Under the pieces are notes generated by a model. That model saw only the letters and a list, made by a program, of their open reading frames with translations. It had not been told where the DNA came from and ran no database searches. A stretch of 64,000 nt of DNA from SZAS-103 sp038226665. Lineage in GTDB: Bacteria; Pseudomonadota; Gammaproteobacteria; Xanthomonadales; Xanthomonadaceae. This document shows, piece after piece, positions 1 through 9,190 of this stretch (position 1 is the stretch's first letter; each line of letters opens with the position of its first letter). A program made the translations under genes and the position numbers. The stretch is from the NCBI GenBank assembly GCA_038226665.1, contig JBBRQI010000006.1:1-64000 (forward strand), in the 5' to 3' direction.

Positions 1-1
1 G

Positions 2-838
2 TATGTGGCTGGCAGGAAGAACGTCGGCAACATCATCGTTCGCGTCGTCGCGCAGAATCGCGGGCGCGACATGTCGGCACTGTTCATCAGTTGCCGCGAC
101 CTGTTCCTCGATGACCGCTACGGTCTGGTCTGCAGGCTGCACAGTAAGAAGACACCGCATCTGGCGGCCGGCAGAGGTGGCGTGTTCAAGCGGCACATGT
201 TCGAGAACCTGCTGAACAGTCCCGGCTATACCGCGAACGTCATGGACATGTTCCATGACAAACCGTGGATCGGTATCGCCGCGCCGCCGGTGATCCAGAT
301 CTCGTTCGGAACGATGGGGCATATCTGGGCGGGCAATCGCGCGAAGACCGAGGAACTGGTCGGGCTGCTGAAGCTCAACGTTCACCTCGATCGGGATACG
401 CCGATCGGCACGTTCGGCAGCATGTTCTGGTTCCGTCCCAAGGCGCTGCGCAAGCTGTTTGAGCACCCGTGGAAGTGGACTGACTTCGAGCCCGAGCCGT
501 ACCCGCTCAATGGCACTCTTGGACATGCGATTGAACGTCTGATTTGCTATGCCGCTCAGGATGCGCACTTCACAACTCAACAGATACTCTGTACCCATCT
601 CGCCAACTGGAATTTCTCTGTTCTGGAGTACAAGCTTCAGAAACTCTCTGCCGCCCTGCCAAACGGCGATTTTTGCCATCAGGCCGACATGCAAAAACGG
701 GCACCCTTGCTTAGGGCAGCCGTTGGGGACTTCACCATGGCCATTGGACGCTCGGTCAACCACCGCTCCTCGTTTGTCGCCTGGCTTTTGCGTCCTGTCT
801 ATCGCGCCATCAGGAAGCTGTGGCGGAGCATCGTCTGA
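2..838 (+). CDS. RgpF-type rhamnan/polysaccharide synthesis protein, C-terminal part
   Basis: Partial gene cut by the left edge; the visible 278 codons are the C-terminal part. The stretch NRGRDMSAL near residue 20 and the following LHSKK region resemble the RgpF (rhamnan synthesis F) family, whose members sit in O-antigen and capsule clusters and are often parts of larger multidomain glycosyltransferases. The C-terminal 60 residues are basic with Arg/Trp clusters (RAIRKLWRSIV), as often seen in membrane-associated polysaccharide proteins. It converges on the PhyH gene. The family call rests on motif recall. Whether the missing part carries a glycosyltransferase domain cannot be seen. Confidence 0.7.
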   Translation, partial: YVAGRKNVGNIIVRVVAQNRGRDMSALFISCRDLFLDDRYGLVCRLHSKKTPHLAAGRGGVFKRHMFENLLNSPGYTANVMDMFHDKPWIGIAAPPVIQISFGTMGHIWAGNRAKTEELVGLLKLNVHLDRDTPIGTFGSMFWFRPKALRKLFEHPWKWTDFEPEPYPLNGTLGHAIERLICYAAQDAHFTTQQILCTHLANWNFSVLEYKLQKLSAALPNGDFCHQADMQKRAPLLRAAVGDFTMAIGRSVNHRSSFVAWLLRPVYRAIRKLWRSIV

Positions 839-1036
839 CGAAGGGTCACATGGCCGATGAACTATGCAGGTTCAACGACGATATCGCTTTCTCAAAATGA
901 TGCATGACGATTCGACAGAGCCGAACATTGACGATTTGGCCGGTACGAAAGCTGCGGCATTTGCCAGCAACGCTGCTAAACGCCAAGTTTAAACGCCCAC
1001 AGCACTAGCGGCCGACAGCATCCGCCTACATCCCGA

Positions 1037-2086
1037 TCAAGCGTATGTCGAACGACCTTCGCGCCTGCCAAACTGGATGTAATGCAGGTACGGATCCATG
1101 CCGGTCGCCGCGACTTCAGGATAGGCTTGCAGATATGCTGGCGCGTTGAATGGCACTGGGTTGATATGCGCGGGCATTCCCGTCAAATCGTGGTAACAGA
1201 CGCAGCCTTCGGCAAAGAAATGACAGACCAGCGCCTTACGGCTGACGTGTTCTGGATTTTTGAGCTTGCTGCCGCCGTGCAGCAGGTTGGCGTGCCATAG
1301 CAGGACATCACCCTTGTTCGGCGTGAAATATTTCGTCTCGAGGGAATGATCGGAAATCTTCTTCTGTACGGCGGGTTCGTAAGTGCCGTGATACGCGCTG
1401 TAAGTCAGGTCGTAGGGCATACCCAGATCATCGGGCAGAAGATAAGGGAGTTTGTGGCTGCCAGGGTGGTACACGAGCGGACCAGAATCCGGATGAATAT
1501 CTTCGAACGCTATCCAGTTGGCGACAAGGTATCCCTGCGGATATGTCGACATGTGAATGGAATCCGAGTGCTGCAACTGCTCGCTGCTCTTGTGTCCGAT
1601 GATGGTCTGGAAGGGAATCGCGCGAACGCCAAGCAGCAGATTGACGACTTCGCGCATCCTTACGTCCATCAGAAGCTTGTTGATCGGCTCCAGACTCATG
1701 TGCGGATTGAGCACACGGCCATGCACCGTGTCGCCTTCAAATAGAGGCTCGTGGGGCGGCTTCACCTTCCCCGACTTGATTCCCTGTTCGTAGGAATTCC
1801 AAGCCTGATCCAGTTCCTCGTCGCCGAAGAAGCGATCCAGAATCACGTATCCGCTTTTTTCCCACTGCCTACAAAGGCTGGCCTCATATTCGCTGATTTC
1901 GCCAAGACTCAAGCGGCGATCGATCTGCTCGGCAGCATCTGGTCGGTCAAGCCAAGGCTTGGGACCCTTTGCTGGAAAACTTCTGCTGCGAAACTCCTGG
2001 CCCCTGAGTTCAACAGCCTGTTCGGGCACGACGGACGCATCGTAGAAGCGCCCGGAAACCTGTTTCTTCGATGAGAAAATAGCCAT
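1037..2086 (-). CDS. Phytanoyl-CoA dioxygenase (PhyH) family oxygenase with C-terminal glycan-protein motif
   Basis: A 349-residue protein of the Fe(II)/2-oxoglutarate-dependent PhyH fold. The metal triad is visible: H173-S-D175 in LQHSDSIHM and the distal H270 in LLHGGSKLK, with R283 a plausible 2-oxoglutarate contact. PhyH enzymes hydroxylate many small molecules, so the substrate is unknown. After the catalytic fold, residues 318-346 form the motif YLQAYPEVAATGMDPYLHYI...FGRREGR, a short module I recall from glycosyltransferases and RgpF-type proteins of surface-polysaccharide clusters. This supports a role in modifying a sugar or lipid precursor. Start ATG at 2086. No signal peptide, so cytoplasmic. 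Confidence 0.8.
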   Translation of the reverse strand: MAIFSSKKQVSGRFYDASVVPEQAVELRGQEFRSRSFPAKGPKPWLDRPDAAEQIDRRLSLGEISEYEASLCRQWEKSGYVILDRFFGDEELDQAWNSYEQGIKSGKVKPPHEPLFEGDTVHGRVLNPHMSLEPINKLLMDVRMREVVNLLLGVRAIPFQTIIGHKSSEQLQHSDSIHMSTYPQGYLVANWIAFEDIHPDSGPLVYHPGSHKLPYLLPDDLGMPYDLTYSAYHGTYEPAVQKKISDHSLETKYFTPNKGDVLLWHANLLHGGSKLKNPEHVSRKALVCHFFAEGCVCYHDLTGMPAHINPVPFNAPAYLQAYPEVAATGMDPYLHYIQFGRREGRSTYA

Positions 2087-2243
2087 GTTACCAATCCTGA
2101 TTGCAATGCATCCAAGCCGAAGCGGTCAAGCGTTCGATCACGCGACGCACGCAAATATCCTCCCACCGCAAAGGCGATTTTATCAGGCCTCCGACCTTGG
2201 TCAAGCGTCGCCAGCCGCGACCGTTCGCATCGCCGATGCAGGA

Positions 2244-3812
2244 TCAATGATGCGACAAGTCGACGACCGGCGTGTAAGTACCGTCCGCCGCGACCACGAC
2301 TCCCCATACATGGGGTGAAGCGCACGCCTGGGGAACCGTGAAAGTCGCATTGAAGCCGTAGCGATCCGAATCTGTATGTAGGACGGCTGCCACGTCGGGA
2401 CGATGCTCCACGGGTTCGGCTACACCCAGATACTTATTGCAGTCGAAAAACAGCACCTTGACTTGGCGGCGGCTGATCGTCGTGTCTCCGGTCCAGCCGG
2501 CGATCTGGACGGATCCGGCCGACCAGTACAAACCGTTGAAGTAACCACGCAGGGTGTCATCCTTCTGTAGTCCGGCAGTCAGTGCCGCCGCGTCGGCATT
2601 CGATTGGTCTGAATTGATGGTCGAAAGAATTTTCGATGCGAGTGGCGCGGATCTGCTTGTCGCGTGCCTGCTCTGGATGTCCCGGACATAGGTGAAGATG
2701 CCGACAACCAGCATCGATCCGAGAAAGATGGCGCATACAGTGACTCTTACCGGTCTGGCGGAACGGTCGACGACGGATTTGAGAATCCGATACATTTTCA
2801 GATCGATTTTTCCGAAAACGATGGATACCGCAATTGGAATGCCTATGGCAGCAAACCACAGTTGCATCAGGGGCACGGACTTGGGCATTGCAATGCACAA
2901 GGCCATGATCACCGGCACGTGGCATAGATAAAGTGCGTAACTCCAGTCTCCCAAGGCAACCAGCGCGCGGTTCGGGAACCGCGACCCCGTGATGCCGGCT
3001 TGGGCAGCCGATGCGACCAGCAGGATGCATCCGCAAGACATCGCTCCAGCTCCCAACGCGACGTGGATCCCGACGAGCGCTTCACTGGCGACCAGAAGCG
3101 CGATAGCGAGCAAGGGTGTGCCCGGGCCTATCCATCGCTTCTGGATTGCGAACGGAACTAGCAACCCACCAGCGAACGCAGCAGTGGGCAGCGCGAATGG
3201 CAGGTTGAGCAACAAAGGAAACTGACCTTGTTGCAGATCTGGTTTCAGAACTATCAGGATCGGTATCAGCGCGAGCCACACAGCGGCGATCAACGGCAGC
3301 CGTCGCCGCAACCCAGTCGCTATGACTCCGAATACGATGAGATAAAATGTCAACTCGAATGGCAGTGTCCATTCGACCCCCAGAACATAATCGCGGGTCG
3401 CTCCGGGAACCAGCAGAAGCGCAAGCGGGTCTGGATTCACGGGTGTTCCGAACGCCCGGCTTATCATCACGTACGTCAACAGGCACAGCCAGTAAATCGG
3501 ATATATCCGCACCAGCCTATGAGCCAGGAAGCGATACGGAGGCGTGCTGACCGCCAGCTGCGCCATGAGATATCCGGATATCGCGAAAAATAGGGTTACT
3601 CCGAAACCTCCGCCGCGTCCGAAGATTCCCCACAGCATCTGATCGCCGCGAGCCTGGCCGGCGTAATAGGAAGCGTGACAAACAACCACGCTCAACGCCG
3701 CGATCGCCCGCAGGTATTGCAATGGATAGTTCGTCGACGCGTTACCGCGTACCGTTCCTGATTCCGCGACTACGGGCGTCGGAGCGATACTCTCTGCGGC
3801 CTCACTATTCAT
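2244..3812 (-). CDS. Acyltransferase 3 family (OafA/YrhL-like) membrane protein
   Basis: About 522 residues from the ATG at 3812. An upstream in-frame start at 3935 would add 41 residues without family character and is less likely. Residues 30-375 are a polytopic acyltransferase-3 domain with the expected early motif LQYLRAIAALSVVVCHASYY, where H46 is the presumed catalytic histidine, and about ten membrane segments. Residues ~377-522 form an extracytoplasmic soluble tail of unknown fold. Such proteins acetylate or otherwise acylate O-antigen, exopolysaccharide or peptidoglycan at the inner membrane. Its position beside methyltransferases and the Wzm/Wzt exporter suggests O-chain acylation. 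Confidence 0.85.
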   Translation of the reverse strand: MNSEAAESIAPTPVVAESGTVRGNASTNYPLQYLRAIAALSVVVCHASYYAGQARGDQMLWGIFGRGGGFGVTLFFAISGYLMAQLAVSTPPYRFLAHRLVRIYPIYWLCLLTYVMISRAFGTPVNPDPLALLLVPGATRDYVLGVEWTLPFELTFYLIVFGVIATGLRRRLPLIAAVWLALIPILIVLKPDLQQGQFPLLLNLPFALPTAAFAGGLLVPFAIQKRWIGPGTPLLAIALLVASEALVGIHVALGAGAMSCGCILLVASAAQAGITGSRFPNRALVALGDWSYALYLCHVPVIMALCIAMPKSVPLMQLWFAAIGIPIAVSIVFGKIDLKMYRILKSVVDRSARPVRVTVCAIFLGSMLVVGIFTYVRDIQSRHATSRSAPLASKILSTINSDQSNADAAALTAGLQKDDTLRGYFNGLYWSAGSVQIAGWTGDTTISRRQVKVLFFDCNKYLGVAEPVEHRPDVAAVLHTDSDRYGFNATFTVPQACASPHVWGVVVAADGTYTPVVDLSHH

Positions 3813-4576
3813 GGAGAAGTGCCTTCCAGCGAGGCATCTGAGGATTTCCGGTTCGCGCGCATCTCGACATCCGCCGTTGTGATCCTCGCGCGGCATCGAG
3901 GCTCCGGAAGGCGTGTTTTCTCCAATCCGCACCAATCAGCGACGAGTATTGCCCCATAGATGAGATCAAAATTTCTGCTGGAGGCATTCAAGTGCTCATG
4001 CCGTCGCGGTTCGTGACGGTACATATGACTGGGCGATTATACGGGCCATTTATGGGCACCAGTTAAGCGCCTCGGCGCACGTTCGACGCGCAAATTCGAC
4101 TCATTTGACGGAGCGGTCATGCTGCTGCCGGATTGTGCGAAGCGTAGCAGCCGCTCTGTAACCGGGCGCGGCATTGTAGCAGTCGCTCGCCGGAGCGATG
4201 AACTTTCGAACGGTGCCTCGGTACGATGTCATGCTCGAAGCAGGAAGCGTTAGCGATTGCCCAGTTACTTTGCAAGCTATTGCCGTGAACATTGTGCGCA
4301 GCGGAACCGAGACAGTCGCTTATTCACATACTGGGACTGGAGATATTGCGCGATCAGGTGGACGTAGCGTTCGAACATGCCGTAACGGCTGGCGGGCATT
4401 CATCTCGCCGTAGACTTCAGAATCGCTGCCTCGCATGAACCGCGCCGACATGCATCGGTGTTGCTGATTAACGGTGCCAGCAGCTTGAATAACCGAGTCG
4501 ACTGCGAATTTGACCTTCAACCACGCGCCCCAGATAGATCGGTTGAGTCCCCTGCCGATCCGTCGCCGGATTATCG
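3813..4576. other. Gene-poor 764-bp gap inside the polysaccharide region
   Basis: Between the acyltransferase start and the end of the coiled-coil methyltransferase gene no convincing gene is present. Short open frames exist on both strands but none has family character or a good ribosome site. On the minus strand around 4320-4450 two overlapping frames have plausible amino-acid composition, which could be eroded coding sequence but could equally be chance. The promoter of the acyltransferase gene should lie in the right-hand part near 3813-4000. Confidence 0.5.
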
Positions 4577-5731
4577 TCATTGGTCGCGTTTCCTGAATGA
4601 CGCAAGCATCTTCCTCAGTGGCGCGGTGACTCTCCAGCTTCTGGATCGCAGCATCACTTCCAGGTCCCGACCCAGTCTTTCCGATGACTGCCTGTTGTTC
4701 TCCACGCTGGAACGAAGTTCAGTGACCTCGCCACCCAGATCCCTAAGGCGCTCCTCGCGCGCTTCGATTTCACTTGCGAGCGTGGCGATCGAGATGTCCC
4801 TTTCCGCAATCTTGTGCCGAGTCTCGTCGAGGGTCGCGGTTACTTCGGCCAAGCAGCGTCCCTGCTCGGAAATTTCCATTGCCAGGTGCTGCGCATGGGA
4901 ACTCGCCTGCGTCCTCTCGTCGGAGAGAGAAGCGGCCAGTGCCGCCAACTCCCTTTGTCGGGATATGTCCTGTTCATGCGCGCGACGCAGCAACTCGTCC
5001 CGGTCCGCGACCATTCCTTGTAGTCCTAACGTGCGCGTCCGGTAGGCGATCAACGACGCCAAGCTATTGAACAGACGCAGGACCTGCGCGCCATCGGGCG
5101 TGCCTTCGACCTGCGCGAGGAAACGCACGCTGTCCGGTAACTCGGCTCCCACCAGCAGCACGCCGAGCCCGTGGGAGTGAAGGAATTCGAAGGAGGGATA
5201 GCGCCCCCTGACCTCGGCCCAGAACTTCCATACTCCGAACCCGCGATCGCGCACCATCGTGTCATGGAAGAGCACCACGCCTCGCGACGATAGTTTCGGC
5301 AGCCAGGTTTCGAAATCATGCCGCACGGCCTCATAGGTATGGAGTCCGTCGATATGAAGCAGGTCGACAGATCCGTCCGCGAAGTTCGGCAACGCGTCGT
5401 CGAATGTCATTCGCAACAACTGCGAAAAACCGGAATAACGATCTCCATGATAGGAGTCGAGAGCCTCGAACACGGAGTCATCATAGGATCCGGCATGTTC
5501 GTCGCCCTGCCATGTGTCCACAGCAAAACACTTGGACTCGATCCCGTTTTCCTTGATCGCCTGGCAAAAACCGAGATAGGAGGTGCCATGGTGAGAGCCT
5601 AGTTCGACGAAAACCCTGGGCTTGATTTCCTCTACGACCCACCCCGCGAACGGGATGTGACCGATCCATGCGCTCGGAGGCAGATGCAACGGCTCCATGA
5701 AGGCGCTTTTATTGAGTTTGAAACCGATCAT
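4577..5731 (-). CDS. SAM-dependent methyltransferase with long coiled coil (candidate O-chain terminator)
   Basis: 384 residues. Residues ~35-200 are a class I methyltransferase of the Methyltransf_24 type: motif I FVELGSHHGTSY at 41-52, acidic VDTWQGDE at 71-78, then LLHIDGLHTY and VVLFHDTM. Residues ~240-358 are a heptad-like, Glu/Arg-rich coiled coil. The C-terminus has SRSWRVTAPLR (363-373), a motif I recall at the ends of chain-length and glycosyltransferase proteins. The start at 5731 makes an ATGA overlap with the upstream methyltransferase, so translation is coupled. With Wzm/Wzt next door, the combination resembles WbdD-type non-reducing-end caps with a coiled-coil ruler, though no kinase domain is present. 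Function inferred. Confidence 0.75.
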   Translation of the reverse strand: MIGFKLNKSAFMEPLHLPPSAWIGHIPFAGWVVEEIKPRVFVELGSHHGTSYLGFCQAIKENGIESKCFAVDTWQGDEHAGSYDDSVFEALDSYHGDRYSGFSQLLRMTFDDALPNFADGSVDLLHIDGLHTYEAVRHDFETWLPKLSSRGVVLFHDTMVRDRGFGVWKFWAEVRGRYPSFEFLHSHGLGVLLVGAELPDSVRFLAQVEGTPDGAQVLRLFNSLASLIAYRTRTLGLQGMVADRDELLRRAHEQDISRQRELAALAASLSDERTQASSHAQHLAMEISEQGRCLAEVTATLDETRHKIAERDISIATLASEIEAREERLRDLGGEVTELRSSVENNRQSSERLGRDLEVMLRSRSWRVTAPLRKMLASFRKRDQ

Positions 5732-6318
5732 GGGATCCTCGACTGCATCTTCAGCACCAGGTTCATGAGCATCTGTTCCATCTTCCGTCGAAACGACGCA
5801 GGCCGCGCGCGGAAGACACCCACGGTATCGCCCCAATCGCGGCTGTCCGGATCCGGGTGCGGCTCCCAGTCCGTGCCGACCTCGATCAAATCGCAATTGC
5901 CCAGCTTTGCTAGAGCGCGGTAGCCGTCGGGATAGAAGCGCCAGCAATCCTGCGGGTACCGATGTTCCGGACCCCGCGAGGGTGCGATCAAAAAAATCAT
6001 CCCGGACGGCCGGAGGATCCGCACCATTTCCATCCACGTCATCCAGAAGTATTCGACGTGCTCGAAAGCCTGCCCGGAAACGACCAGATCGACCGAGGCA
6101 GAAGGAAACGGCAATCGGTATGGAGATCGCAGGACGATATCAACTCCGGGGCCTGCTTCGAGATCGACGCCCTGATAGTTCCAGGCTTTGTTGCCAAAAA
6201 GTTCCCGATAGGATCCGTTGACATCGTAAGAGCCGATGTCAACAACGCGAAGCGCGCGCGAGGGGTCTAGATGGCGCGCGATCAGTTCCCGCATGTGTTC
6301 GAACGAACTCAGGTGCAC
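5728..6318 (-). CDS. Class I SAM-dependent methyltransferase (type 11)
   Basis: 196 residues from a GTG start at 6318. An internal ATG eight codons later is a possible alternative. Motif I is VVDIGSYDVNGSY (25-37), followed by an acidic post-I GVDLEAG and the LPFPSASVDLVVSGQAFEH segment typical of Methyltransf_11. IAPSRGPEHRYPQDCWRFY is a recurring stretch in methyltransferases of polysaccharide clusters. It ends in a 4-bp ATGA overlap with the coiled-coil methyltransferase gene and follows the CmcI-like gene by 21 bp. It probably methylates a sugar in the same glycan. Substrate not identifiable. Confidence 0.85.
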   Translation of the reverse strand: MHLSSFEHMRELIARHLDPSRALRVVDIGSYDVNGSYRELFGNKAWNYQGVDLEAGPGVDIVLRSPYRLPFPSASVDLVVSGQAFEHVEYFWMTWMEMVRILRPSGMIFLIAPSRGPEHRYPQDCWRFYPDGYRALAKLGNCDLIEVGTDWEPHPDPDSRDWGDTVGVFRARPASFRRKMEQMLMNLVLKMQSRIP

Positions 6319-6339
6319 TGGAGGTTCCCGGCGAAAAGA

Positions 6340-6975
6340 TTACTTCTTGACCAAGAATCCCTTGGGATTCCAGGTGATGACGAAGGATTCCTTGGAACGA
6401 TCAATCTCGAAGTCCTGTCGCGAACGGACGAACTCTTCGATCGCCTCGTACGGTCCCGGATCGGGGCCGAGATCCAGGCCGTGGCGACAGATGCTGTCTT
6501 CCACGATGAAGTATTCGCCTGACTTGAGCAACGGCGCATAGGCGACAAGGACATTCAGCGTGTTTTCATACGTGTGTGAACTGTCCTCGATGATGAGTAT
6601 GCGGTCGTCCGTCCTCACCAGCGAGCGGACCTGCTCCAGTGCCCGGCACGCATCCGCTTCAATGAGTGTGATCCTCGCATGGTCTTTCACCAGTTGATGG
6701 ATCCTGCTGTGGTCGATATCGATCCCTATGATTCTTCCCTCGCCCAACAAGTCCTGAAGGTGGGCGAGCGCGAGGGTGCTGCCTCCGGAATTGTTTCCGA
6801 TCTCGATGATCAGAGTAGGCTTGCAGCTATAGATCAGCTCTTGATACACCCAGAAATCGCATGGATTCTTGAGCGCTGGAATTCCGAAATACGTCGTCGA
6901 ATTGACGATCCTGCCCTGCATGATCGCGAGGATCTCTCCTAGCGGCGTCTCGGTACTCTCTTCCAGGTATTTCAT
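6340..6975 (-). CDS. CmcI-family methyltransferase (cephalosporin hydroxylase / rhamnosyl O-methyltransferase type)
   Basis: 211 residues. The SAM-binding motif IIEIGNNSGGSTLAL lies at about 56-70, then GIDIDHSRIH and ILIIEDSSHTYENTL with the metal-binding Asp/His pattern of the CmcI family. Members include cephalosporin hydroxylase subunits and O-methyltransferases acting on glycolipid rhamnose. In a Wzm/Wzt cluster, sugar O-methylation is the likelier role. It lies 18 bp downstream of wzt on the same strand, so it is in the exporter operon. Three consecutive methyltransferase-type genes suggest a multiply methylated O-chain or a methyl cap. Confidence 0.82.
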   Translation of the reverse strand: MKYLEESTETPLGEILAIMQGRIVNSTTYFGIPALKNPCDFWVYQELIYSCKPTLIIEIGNNSGGSTLALAHLQDLLGEGRIIGIDIDHSRIHQLVKDHARITLIEADACRALEQVRSLVRTDDRILIIEDSSHTYENTLNVLVAYAPLLKSGEYFIVEDSICRHGLDLGPDPGPYEAIEEFVRSRQDFEIDRSKESFVITWNPKGFLVKK

Positions 6976-6993
6976 CGATATATCCTGTAAAAA

Positions 6994-8370
6994 TCAGATG
7001 ACGGTAATGCTCGCTTCCTTGAACGGGATGCTCACGAGGCCGTGTCTTTCACGCGACGACAAGACCTTGAGGATTGCCGCGTCGTGCAGCCAGTGATGAT
7101 GGACATGGCTCAGCGGCGTTCCATCCGCGATCGAGACCGTCATCGAGTAGTCTCCGCTTGGCAGCATGGGCAATGCAAAAACGAAACGAGCGATGAGATT
7201 TTGTCCAGCCTCCGCCACGGGAACCGCCGATTCCCCATAGGTATGCTCCCCGAAGAGGCTTTGTCCGGAACGATCCTTGACGATGAAGCCGATAATCGGG
7301 CTGGCAATCTGGGCCTTGGCGACGGCGGAGATCGTCAATTCGAGCATCTCCCCACCAAAGAAACTCGCAGCAGGTTGTCCCTTGTCGTTGGCAATCCGGA
7401 TTGATACCAGTTGGGCGTTCTGGGTCTTCCAGCCTTCGGCGTTTGCGATGTCCTCGAAGAAAGATGCTTGTACTTCCGGGACTATCTGCTGCGGCGCCTT
7501 GATGTCGGAAGCGATGGCGCGGGGCGCGGGAATGCCTTCGAAGCGCAGGTCGTCGCCTGCGATAATTTCCATGCAATCCTGCGTGTAAGCGTTGATGCTG
7601 GTCTTGGCGGTTGATTGCATGCGCAACTCGCCCTTGTCGATCCAGATGCACGATTGGCACAGAGCCAGCACACTCGCCGCATCGTGACTGACGAAAATCA
7701 GTGTTCCAGTCTCAATGAACTTCCTGAGGAATCTCTTGCACTTCTGCGTGAAGACCGTATCACCGACCGACAGCGCCTCGTCGATCACAAGAATATCCGC
7801 GTCGGCATGGACAATCACTGCGAATGCCAGCCGTACGTACATACCGCTCGAGTAAGTCTTGATTGGTTGTTCGATGAAGTCGCCGATGTCGGCGAACGCG
7901 ACGATTTTTTCATAGCGCGCGTCGATCATCTCCGGGCTGAGTCCCAGCACCGCACAGCTCATGTAGATGTTTTCGCGACCGGTGAACTCCGGATTGAAAC
8001 CGCTCCCCAGTTCAAGGAGGGCCGCCACGCGTCCGTTGACTTCGACCGCACCGGAAGTCGGCGTCAAGGTTCCGCAGATGATCTGCAGCAACGTCGATTT
8101 TCCGGACCCGTTTCGACCGATCACTCCCAGAGTTTCGCCTTTACGAATATCGAAACTGATGTTTCGAAGAGCCCAGAATTCACGGAAATAGGATTTTTTC
8201 ATCCGACCGAACATTCCCTGCACGCGGGGCAAGACCGACTGCTTGAGTCGATCCTCCGGCTTGGAATAGATCTGGAAGCACTTCGAGACATTTCGCACGC
8301 TTACAGCGACCGCATCGCCTAGGCCGTCATCGTTCAAAGGCAACGCTTCCCCGGGCGAACTAGACGACAT
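6994..8370 (-). CDS. wzt: ABC transporter ATP-binding protein Wzt with C-terminal carbohydrate-binding domain
   Basis: 458 residues from the ATG at 8370, which overlaps the end of wzm by 11 bp (coupled). Residues ~20-260 are the nucleotide-binding domain: Walker A GRNGSGKST (85-93), the divergent signature YSSGM typical of polysaccharide exporters, and Walker B ILVIDEALSVGD. Residues ~290-458 form a Wzt_C beta-sandwich that in O9a-like systems recognises the capped non-reducing end of the O-antigen. The long tail therefore suggests export coupled to chain termination, matching the methyltransferases encoded next. Acts at the cytoplasmic face with Wzm. Confidence 0.93.
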   Translation of the reverse strand: MSSSSPGEALPLNDDGLGDAVAVSVRNVSKCFQIYSKPEDRLKQSVLPRVQGMFGRMKKSYFREFWALRNISFDIRKGETLGVIGRNGSGKSTLLQIICGTLTPTSGAVEVNGRVAALLELGSGFNPEFTGRENIYMSCAVLGLSPEMIDARYEKIVAFADIGDFIEQPIKTYSSGMYVRLAFAVIVHADADILVIDEALSVGDTVFTQKCKRFLRKFIETGTLIFVSHDAASVLALCQSCIWIDKGELRMQSTAKTSINAYTQDCMEIIAGDDLRFEGIPAPRAIASDIKAPQQIVPEVQASFFEDIANAEGWKTQNAQLVSIRIANDKGQPAASFFGGEMLELTISAVAKAQIASPIIGFIVKDRSGQSLFGEHTYGESAVPVAEAGQNLIARFVFALPMLPSGDYSMTVSIADGTPLSHVHHHWLHDAAILKVLSSRERHGLVSIPFKEASITVI

Positions 8371-9190
8371 CGGCAAATCCCCTGCGGGCAAGTTGAAACC
8401 ATCTGAAGCCAAATGCTGCCGCGAGCAAGGCTACAACCATATACGATGCAAGTCCCCACCAGTCCGGAGGCCTTCCGTAAAATAGGACTGCGCGCGATTG
8501 CTCGATGATAAATGTCAGGGGATTCAAGTACAGCCACTTCCGATAAGCTTCGGGAAGAGCAGAAATCGGATAGAACACGGGTGACATGAACATCAATATC
8601 GTCGTGAAGATGCCGGTGACCTGCGCAATGTCACGGACAAAAACACCCGTGGCAGCAAGAAACCAAGCAAACCCCATGGTCATGGGAAGCAAGGGCAATA
8701 ACACGAAAGGCAGCCAGACAGCTGTGTATGGCAACCCTCCGCCGAAAAGGAGCTGCGCCGCCAGCAGGATCACCAAGCCGACCAGTGCATGAAACATCGA
8801 GGATCCGAGCACGATCCACGGCAGTATCTCCAGCGGAAACACGACCTTCTTGACGTAGCTGGCGTTACCCAGGATCAGGCTTGGGGCCTTGTTGATTCCC
8901 TCTGCCAGCAGTCCATGCACGATCACGCCAAGGAACATGATCATTGCGAACTGGGCACGGGAGGTGGGCTCGCTGGCACCCCAACGCGTCTTGAACACGA
9001 CTGAAAAAACGAATGTGTAGACCAGAAGCATCAACACCGGGTTCAAGAAAGACCACGCAAGCCCCATCAGCGAGCCACGATAACGCCCGAGGACTTCGCG
9101 ACGCGTCATCTGGACGATCAGCTGCCGGTTGCGCAGCAGGCTCGCGATCATTTCGCCCAACCCGACGCGAACCAGTCGATGAGGATTCAT
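8360..9190 (-). CDS. wzm: ABC transporter permease Wzm (polysaccharide export)
   Basis: 276 residues of the ABC-2 permease family, with about six membrane segments and the conserved early stretch REVLGRYRGSLMGLAWSFLNP. It forms the membrane channel that exports an undecaprenyl-linked O-polysaccharide with Wzt. It is the first gene of the leftward cluster wzm-wzt-cmcI-MT-MT/coil, which shows short spacings or overlaps throughout and so reads as one operon. The promoter should lie in the gene-free region upstream of 9190. Confidence 0.93.
   Translation of the reverse strand: MNPHRLVRVGLGEMIASLLRNRQLIVQMTRREVLGRYRGSLMGLAWSFLNPVLMLLVYTFVFSVVFKTRWGASEPTSRAQFAMIMFLGVIVHGLLAEGINKAPSLILGNASYVKKVVFPLEILPWIVLGSSMFHALVGLVILLAAQLLFGGGLPYTAVWLPFVLLPLLPMTMGFAWFLAATGVFVRDIAQVTGIFTTILMFMSPVFYPISALPEAYRKWLYLNPLTFIIEQSRAVLFYGRPPDWWGLASYMVVALLAAAFGFRWFQLARRGFADVV

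Noticed and set aside
4198..4580. Overlapping short frames on both strands, one encoding MRGSDSEVYGEMNARQ and another MFERYVHLIAQYLQSQYVNK
   Set aside because: They could be a frameshifted glycosyltransferase remnant, but no family match can be made from memory and both are within chance expectation for GC-rich DNA.
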